Shown here in pieces: positions 59,265-64,000 of a stretch of 64,000 bases of DNA. The position numbers were made by a program, and so were the translations under genes. The notes below the pieces were generated by a model that had not been told where the DNA came from, searched no databases, and saw only the letters and a list, made by a program, of their open reading frames with translations. This DNA comes from an uncultured Armatimonadota bacterium (GTDB lineage Bacteria; Armatimonadota; Armatimonadia; Armatimonadales; Armatimonadaceae), in NCBI GenBank assembly GCA_903910385.1, contig CAIVZM010000018.1:124001-188000 (forward strand), read 5' to 3'. Every line of letters starts with the position of its first letter. The first letter of the stretch is position 1.

Positions 59265-60823
59265 GTTGCGATCAGTCCTTCGATCGTGTAATCGCTGGCG
59301 ATCCGATCCGGTTCGCGGAGCGACTCCCGGCAGGTCTGAGCCGTGACCGGTCCGATACAGACCAGTAAGACCGATGCAGGAATAGATATGTTACCGCCCA
59401 ATGCCTCCGCAAAATTCTTTACGGTCGATGATGAGGTAAACGTGATCATGTCTATTTCACCTCGTTCCAGACGCTCGCGGATATCGTCCGCACCTTCATC
59501 CGCCCGTTCCGTTTTATAGGCGGCCACTACATCTACCGTCGCGCCCGCCGCCCGCCAGGTTTCCGGCAGAACATCACGCGCCTCCAGCGCTCGTGGAATC
59601 AGAATCGCTTTACCGCTCAGGTTCTTTTCAGGGAATTGTGCGGCTACCGCTTCCGCGACAAATTCCGTCGGAACGAAATCCGCGATAATTCCTCGCTCGC
59701 GTAATGCGGCGGCGGTAGCCGGGCCAATAGCAGCGACCTGAACGCGACCAAACGCGCGTGCGTCCCCTCCTCGTGCCGCCAGTCGGTCGAAGACATATTT
59801 CACGCCGTTAGCGCTGGTAAAGACCACCCAATCGTAATGGGATATACCCCCATCGTTGTTGAAAAGCGCCCTATCCAGCTCTTTATAGTCACCTTCCGAC
59901 ATTGGCATGATGCGAATCGTAGGAAATTCGATTGGTTCAGCGCCGAGTCGCAACAGTTTGTCACTAAGTTCGGACGCCTGCTCTCTCGCCCGAGTTACCA
60001 CAATGCGCTTACCGAACAGCGGCCCAACATCGAACCAGCGTAATGCTTCCCGGTAATTGACCACATCACCAATGACGGTAACGGCGGGGGCGGTAATCCC
60101 TTCTGCTTTCGCCACATCAACAATGGTAGCGAGCGTACCTGTAGCCACTTTCTGACGTGTCCATGTACCCCACTGAACCAGTGCAACAGGCGTATCGGCA
60201 TCGCGTCCGTTCTCGATCAACCGGGCGGAGATTTCCGGCAGGTTTTCCACCCCCATCAGAAAGATCAGGGTATCCGCCGCCCAGGCGATCCTGTCCCAGC
60301 GACGGCGCTGTTCCGCTGCGCCAGCGTCCCTTGTCCCGCTTTCCTTTGCATCATCCCGTTCATGCCCGGTAATAACGGCGAAGCTAGAAGAAGCGTCCCG
60401 ATGGGTCACCGGGATTCCGGCGTAGGCGGGAGCGGCGATAGCGGAAGAAATGCCGGGAATAATAACGAACGGAATGCCGCGTTCCCGCAGGTACTCCGCC
60501 TCCTCGGCGCCGCGCCCGAAGACGAAAGGATCGCCGCCTTTGAGGCGCACCACCTGTTTTCCGGCGAGCGCCGCCTCCGCGATCAGGGAGTTGGTATCTT
60601 CCTGTTTGACATAATGGGTCGCGGACTTCTTACCGACGAAGACCCTCTCTGCACCGAGACGGCAATAGTTCAAAAGTGAGGGATGCGACAGACGGTCGTA
60701 GTACACAACGTCCGCACCAGCCAGCGCATCTCGCGCTGCTATGGTTATCAACCCCGGATCGCCCGGCCCTGCCCCTGCCAGAAAGACGGTTCCGATTTTC
60801 GCCTGATTCTCTGCTCTGTTCAC
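59246..60823 (-). CDS. Fused uroporphyrinogen-III C-methyltransferase / uroporphyrinogen-III synthase
   Basis: The 525-residue bifunctional enzyme makes uroporphyrinogen III and methylates it to precorrin-2. The N-terminal CobA/SUMT part (residues about 8-255) has VFLAGAGPGDPGLITIAA, VVRLKGGDPFVFGRGAEEAE and PAYAGIPVTHRDASSSFAVI. The C-terminal HemD part (about 265-525) has KRIVVTRAREQASELSDKLL, DWVVFTSANGVKYVFDRL and GRVQVAAIGPATAAALRERG. Such fusions are common in Firmicutes and related groups. Translation starts at a GTG six bases after a TACAAT box. The stop lies in the 14-bp tandem repeat. Confidence 0.95.
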   Translation of the reverse strand: MNRAENQAKIGTVFLAGAGPGDPGLITIAARDALAGADVVYYDRLSHPSLLNYCRLGAERVFVGKKSATHYVKQEDTNSLIAEAALAGKQVVRLKGGDPFVFGRGAEEAEYLRERGIPFVIIPGISSAIAAPAYAGIPVTHRDASSSFAVITGHERDDAKESGTRDAGAAEQRRRWDRIAWAADTLIFLMGVENLPEISARLIENGRDADTPVALVQWGTWTRQKVATGTLATIVDVAKAEGITAPAVTVIGDVVNYREALRWFDVGPLFGKRIVVTRAREQASELSDKLLRLGAEPIEFPTIRIMPMSEGDYKELDRALFNNDGGISHYDWVVFTSANGVKYVFDRLAARGGDARAFGRVQVAAIGPATAAALRERGIIADFVPTEFVAEAVAAQFPEKNLSGKAILIPRALEARDVLPETWRAAGATVDVVAAYKTERADEGADDIRERLERGEIDMITFTSSSTVKNFAEALGGNISIPASVLLVCIGPVTAQTCRESLREPDRIASDYTIEGLIATLTVET

Positions 60824-60829
60824 AGCGGA

Positions 60830-60835
60830 ATTGTA
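60830..60835 (-). promoter_or_regulatory. -10 box for leaderless cobA-hemD
   Basis: On the minus strand TACAAT ends six bases before the GTG start codon. It is the second GTG-initiated gene with this geometry (the other is the membrane protein gene at 30282). Confidence 0.55.
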
Positions 60836-60890
60836 TCGTAGAACCCGGATAAAGACCCCGCTTCTCCCACCTTCGCAATTTCAAGGGCGG

Positions 60891-60921
60891 TATAATTGCC
60901 TGTTCATAAAGATAGAACAGG
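60891..60921 (+). promoter_or_regulatory. Promoter and inverted repeat before the aldo/keto reductase
   Basis: TATAAT at 60891-60896 is followed at once by CCTGTTC-N9-GAACAGG (60899-60905 with 60915-60921), covering the predicted start site. It could be a repressor operator or a 5' RNA hairpin. Confidence 0.6.
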
Positions 60922-60953
60922 AAGAAAGCCTTCCGAAAAAGAATTCAAACGAC

Positions 60954-61928
60954 ATGCAATACCGACCACTGGGAAAAACCGGACTTTCGCTCTCCGTCCT
61001 CGGATTCGGAGGGGCGCCGCTGGGCGGCGTTTACGGCGTGGTAGAGGAAACGGAAGCGATTCGGACGGTTCATGCGGCGCTGGATGCCGGAGTGAATTAC
61101 TTCGATGTCGCGCCATTTTATGGAGATACCGCTGCAGAAGCGGCGCTGGGAAAATATCTTCAGGGCATTGCCAGAGAGAAATTCATCGTCTCCACCAAAG
61201 TCGGGCGCTACGGTAACGGTTTCGATTTCTCGGCGAGTCGCATCCGGCGCGGCGTCCATGAGAGCCTGGCCCGCCTTGGTCTGGATTACGCCGACATTCT
61301 CATTATTCACGATATCGAATTCGGTGATATCCAGCAAGTTATTGCGGAAAGCATTCCCACGGTTCGCGATCTCATCAGTGAAGGTAAGGCGCGGTTTATC
61401 GGATTTTCGGGATTGCCGCTCGCCATCTTCCCGCACGTTCTGGATGCCGTTCCCGCAGGAACGATCGACTTGATTCTGTCCTACGCACACTACACCATCG
61501 CGGATACGTCTCTGGACACCCTCCTGCCTTATCTACAGGCGAAGGAAGTGGGCATTATCAACGCCTCGCCTCTGGGAATGGGCTTGCTGACGCCCAATGT
61601 CACTGCGCCGGAATGGCATCCCGCTCCGGATGAATTACGCGATGCCTGCCGGAAGGCGTCGGATTGGTGCGCCAGTGTTGGTGTGGATATCGCCGATCTG
61701 GCGCTGGCGTTCAGCGTTTCCCGTCCGGAGATTACGTCAACGCTGACGGGTATGGCGAAAATGGACGAGTTGTCCCGCAATCTTGCGGCATATGACAGCG
61801 TTCCCGCGCCGCACCTGTTGCAGGGCGTCCGCAAAATTCTTCAGTCTTACCGTGATCTGTCGTGGCCTTCCGGCTTCCCGGTCAATGACCCGGAATATGG
61901 GGGAAGTATCCGAGAGGGATCGCTCTGA
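60954..61928 (+). CDS. Aldo/keto reductase (L-galactose dehydrogenase-like)
   Basis: A 324-residue AKR with RPLGKTGLSLSVLGFGGAPL at the start and the four catalytic residues in place: Asp of NYFDVAP, Tyr of FYGDT, Lys of VSTKVGR and His of LIIHDIEFG. The HDIEFGDIQQ stretch followed by GKARFIGFSGLPL is that of L-galactose/D-threo-aldose 1-dehydrogenases. The frame extends 41 codons further, but ATG 60954 fits the family and the promoter. Next to hexuronate genes it may oxidise or reduce a related sugar. Confidence 0.88.
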   Translation: MQYRPLGKTGLSLSVLGFGGAPLGGVYGVVEETEAIRTVHAALDAGVNYFDVAPFYGDTAAEAALGKYLQGIAREKFIVSTKVGRYGNGFDFSASRIRRGVHESLARLGLDYADILIIHDIEFGDIQQVIAESIPTVRDLISEGKARFIGFSGLPLAIFPHVLDAVPAGTIDLILSYAHYTIADTSLDTLLPYLQAKEVGIINASPLGMGLLTPNVTAPEWHPAPDELRDACRKASDWCASVGVDIADLALAFSVSRPEITSTLTGMAKMDELSRNLAAYDSVPAPHLLQGVRKILQSYRDLSWPSGFPVNDPEYGGSIREGSL

Positions 61929-62022
61929 TCAACCGCTTTGCGCGAGTTCCGCTCCGATACAGAGGCGTCATCACCAACCGGCGCAAACGCAAATCACATC
62001 CATCCGGGTACAACAATACGCT

Positions 62023-63273
62023 ATGTTAACCATCGAGAAATATTCTATCGGCGTCGGCGACCGTTTCGCGCATCAGGCGAAAGCGCAACTTGCCGCCTGT
62101 ATCAAAACCGCCGAAAACGGCGTCGCCGTCGTTCCCGTCTGGAACAAGTCCAACCGAGAACACCTGACCATCGGTTCCGAACCCGAGTCCGTGCGAATCG
62201 CGGCGGATCGTGCGGTAAAAGAACTGGGTTGGACGCAAAATTACTACGTCGATGCCGACCATATCGGTTTACAGACGGTGGATCGCTTTCTGTCTCACGC
62301 GGATTTTTTCACCATCGATGTCGCTCATGCTATCGGGCAACCGGCGGATGTGGACGCCCTCAAAAACTTTACCGATAAGCATTCGGTTCTGGCAAAAACG
62401 CTTTCTATACCGGGAATCTCTGAGCCCTCCGATGTGACGCGGGCGGATATAGAACGAATCGCCGGTAAGTACCTTGCGGCGGTGCAGGAAGCGGGACGCA
62501 TTTATCGTTACATCGCGGAGGCAAAGGGAGTCGGGAATTTCATCACGGAAGTTTCGATGGATGAAACGGACGCCCCGCAGACGCCGCTGGAACTACTGGT
62601 AATCCTTGCCGCAATCGCCGATGAAAAGATCCCGATCCAGACTATCGCTCCCAAATTCACCGGGCGATTCAACAAAGGGGTGGATTATGTCGGCGACCTG
62701 GCGCAGTTCGAGAAAGAATTCAACGACGATGTGGCTGTGTTGAGCTTCGCTATCGCGGAATTCGGGCTTCCGGCAAGTCTCAAATTGAGCGTTCACTCTG
62801 GCAGTGACAAGTTCTCGCTGTACGCGCCGATCCGACGCGCCCTCCAGCGCTTTGATGCCGGCGTCCACCTGAAGACGGCGGGAACGACCTGGCTGGAAGA
62901 AATTATTGGTCTGGCGGAATCCGGCGGCGACGGTCTGGAGATCGCGAAAGAAGTGTACGCACACGCCTTTGAGAAAAGCGAAGCCCTCTGCGCTCCCTAC
63001 GCCGCCGTCATCGATATCGATCTGGTGAAACTCCCCACACCGGAGACGGTAAATTCCTGGGATTCCGCGCAATTCGTCGCCACGTTGCGCCACGATTCAA
63101 AAAATTCGGCTTTCAACCCATCGTTCCGCCAACTGATCCATGTCGGGTACAAAGTCGCCGCTCAAATGGGCGACCGCTACCTGAACGCTCTGGAAGCGAA
63201 CGAAGAAGCGGTGTCCCGCAATGTCACCTTCAATCTTTATGAAAGGCATCTCAGACCGCTTTTCCTCGGCTGA
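62023..63273 (+). CDS. uxaE: Tagaturonate epimerase (UxaE family)
   Basis: The 416-residue enzyme converts D-tagaturonate to D-fructuronate in galacturonate breakdown, first defined in Thermotoga. Family landmarks: EKYSIGVGDRFAHQAKAQ at the start, VWNKSNREHLTIGSEP, YYVDADHIGLQTVDRFL, KLSVHSGSDKFSLYAPIRRA and HLKTAGTTWLEEIIGLA. The frame continues 80 codons upstream inside the previous gene, but that is noncoding. It is 94 bp after the aldo/keto reductase and 26 bp before the mannonate oxidoreductase. Confidence 0.9.
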   Translation: MLTIEKYSIGVGDRFAHQAKAQLAACIKTAENGVAVVPVWNKSNREHLTIGSEPESVRIAADRAVKELGWTQNYYVDADHIGLQTVDRFLSHADFFTIDVAHAIGQPADVDALKNFTDKHSVLAKTLSIPGISEPSDVTRADIERIAGKYLAAVQEAGRIYRYIAEAKGVGNFITEVSMDETDAPQTPLELLVILAAIADEKIPIQTIAPKFTGRFNKGVDYVGDLAQFEKEFNDDVAVLSFAIAEFGLPASLKLSVHSGSDKFSLYAPIRRALQRFDAGVHLKTAGTTWLEEIIGLAESGGDGLEIAKEVYAHAFEKSEALCAPYAAVIDIDLVKLPTPETVNSWDSAQFVATLRHDSKNSAFNPSFRQLIHVGYKVAAQMGDRYLNALEANEEAVSRNVTFNLYERHLRPLFLG

Positions 63274-63299
63274 GCGTTTTTCTCACGACTCTATATCTT

Positions 63300-64000
63300 A
63301 TGACAAATCTTTTTGATCTCTCGGGCGAAGTGGCGGTTGTACTGGGCGGAACCGGCGGGCTGGGCGGAGCGATGGCGGAAGCGCTTGCCTCCGCCGGGGC
63401 GTCCGTAGCCGTACTGGGCCGCAATGCGGAACGAGGCGAGGAACGTGTTCAGGTTATCGAGCAAGCGGGGGGCGTCGGAGCGTTTTTCATGGCGGACGCT
63501 CTGAGTTCCGACTCACTGACAGCGGCGCGAGACGCCATCCTGAATAAATGGGGACGGTTGGATATTCTGGTCAATGCGGCGGGCGGAAATCGCCCGGACG
63601 CTACCCTGCCTCCCGGCGCAGATTTTTGCAAACTGCCGGGGGAAGCATGGAACGAAGTATTCGATCTGAACCTGACCGGCGGCGCTCTGTTACCCTGCCA
63701 GATTTTCGGCGAGACGATGCTGGCAAAGGGCAAAGGTAGCATTATCAATATCGCTTCGCTTTCAGGAATGACTCCGCTTTCGCGTGTAGTAGCATACTCG
63801 GCGGCGAAAGCGGCGGTTCTTAATTTGACGCAGTTTCTGGCGCGAGAATGGGCGACTAAAGGAATCCGCGTCAATGCGATCAGTCCTGGCTTCTTTCCCG
63901 CAGAGCAGAACCGCCGTCTCTTATTCAATGAGGACGGCAGTTACAGCGCACGCGGAGGGCAAATTATCGGGCATACCCCGATGGCGCGGTTCGGCATCCC
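63300..64000 (+). CDS. uxuB: D-mannonate oxidoreductase, SDR family (partial, cut by window end)
   Basis: The first 233 residues of a short-chain dehydrogenase are visible. It has the NAD loop VVLGGTGGLGGAMAEAL, NAAGGN, Ser in INIASLSGM and catalytic YSAAK. The stretch VNAISPGFFPAEQNRRLLFN followed by IIGHTPMARFGI is specific to the Bacillus YjmF/UxuB-type mannonate (fructuronate) oxidoreductases. It follows uxaE by 26 bp, so the two steps tagaturonate to fructuronate to mannonate are encoded together. The 3' end lies outside the window. Confidence 0.85.
   Translation, partial: MTNLFDLSGEVAVVLGGTGGLGGAMAEALASAGASVAVLGRNAERGEERVQVIEQAGGVGAFFMADALSSDSLTAARDAILNKWGRLDILVNAAGGNRPDATLPPGADFCKLPGEAWNEVFDLNLTGGALLPCQIFGETMLAKGKGSIINIASLSGMTPLSRVVAYSAAKAAVLNLTQFLAREWATKGIRVNAISPGFFPAEQNRRLLFNEDGSYSARGGQIIGHTPMARFGI

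Noticed and set aside
1-64000. Integrated prophage, insertion sequence or tRNA-associated island
   Set aside because: No transposase, integrase, structural phage gene, terminal inverted repeats with target duplication, or tRNA gene could be found in either strand.

Overview
The window reads as chromosomal DNA of a free-living bacterium, most likely a member of the Armatimonadota. This is an inference from gene content. Two DUF1559-type prepilins carry the [12 protein letters not shown] leader followed by FPVFAQAR and [10 protein letters not shown]. There is a PSD1/DUF1549/DUF1553 cytochrome gene paired with a DUF1501 gene, several CRTAC1-type (FG-GAP plus UnbV/ASPIC) proteins, and an exosortase with a PEP-CTERM substrate. 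Base composition looks like the mid-50s % GC throughout. I see no rRNA, tRNA, CRISPR array, phage or insertion sequence, so this is mostly ordinary accessory chromosome.

Layout. 1-4.8 kb is an exopolysaccharide/exosortase block: glycosyltransferase, EpsD-like prolyl isomerase, exosortase, EpsI, small secreted protein. 5-8.2 kb has a LacI regulator facing a CRTAC1 lipoprotein. 8.5-13.9 kb has serC, a HepT/MntA toxin-antitoxin pair and a 1152-aa TPR/FG-GAP/UnbV lipoprotein. 14.2-16.4 kb has a TauC/TauB-type ABC importer without a binding protein, and a DUF1269 protein. 16.5-21.6 kb is the PSD1 plus DUF1501 pair. 21.7-25.8 kb holds tdh, MazEF, ClpS, a 2H phosphoesterase and a gene remnant. 25.9-33 kb holds a CRTAC1 protein with no signal peptide, a SelA-like PLP enzyme, glpK and a second LacI regulator. 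33.3-36 kb has prepilin 1, a small lipoprotein and a TPR protein. 36-41.5 kb has an MgtA-type ATPase, a membrane protein and a DEAD-box helicase. 41.7-45.6 kb has a Gfo/Idh/MocA oxidoreductase, a sugar ABC permease with a very large repetitive insertion, an SH3-like protein and a frameshifted acetyltransferase. 45.6-47 kb has a second lipoprotein/prepilin pair. 47-49.9 kb is a lipid operon (lipid kinase, nucleotidyltransferase, cdsA). 50-58 kb has a fasciclin protein, an S9 peptidase, two overlapping PhyH-type dioxygenases, an NAD-dependent epimerase-like protein and the PEP-CTERM/HAF protein. 58-64 kb has a ring-cleaving dioxygenase, a fused CobA-HemD, an aldo/keto reductase, tagaturonate epimerase and a mannonate oxidoreductase cut by the window end.

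How the genes connect. The exosortase at 2.6 kb and the PEP-CTERM protein at 57.2 kb are plausible enzyme and substrate. The last three genes fit hexuronate (pectin-type sugar acid) use. The two prepilins each have a nearly equal-sized lipoprotein beside them.

The most unusual observations are these. (1) A MalG-like permease has about 340 residues inserted between its first two membrane segments, built of four or five diverged repeats with an LNxAW core. (2) At least ten genes have a TATAAT-like box ending 5-7 nt before the start codon, which implies leaderless mRNAs. (3) Two unrelated genes (cdsA, cobA-hemD) have their stop codon inside a short tandem repeat that runs on into the intergenic DNA. 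(4) There are several strong palindromes in intergenic DNA, including a matched pair around the prepilin promoter.
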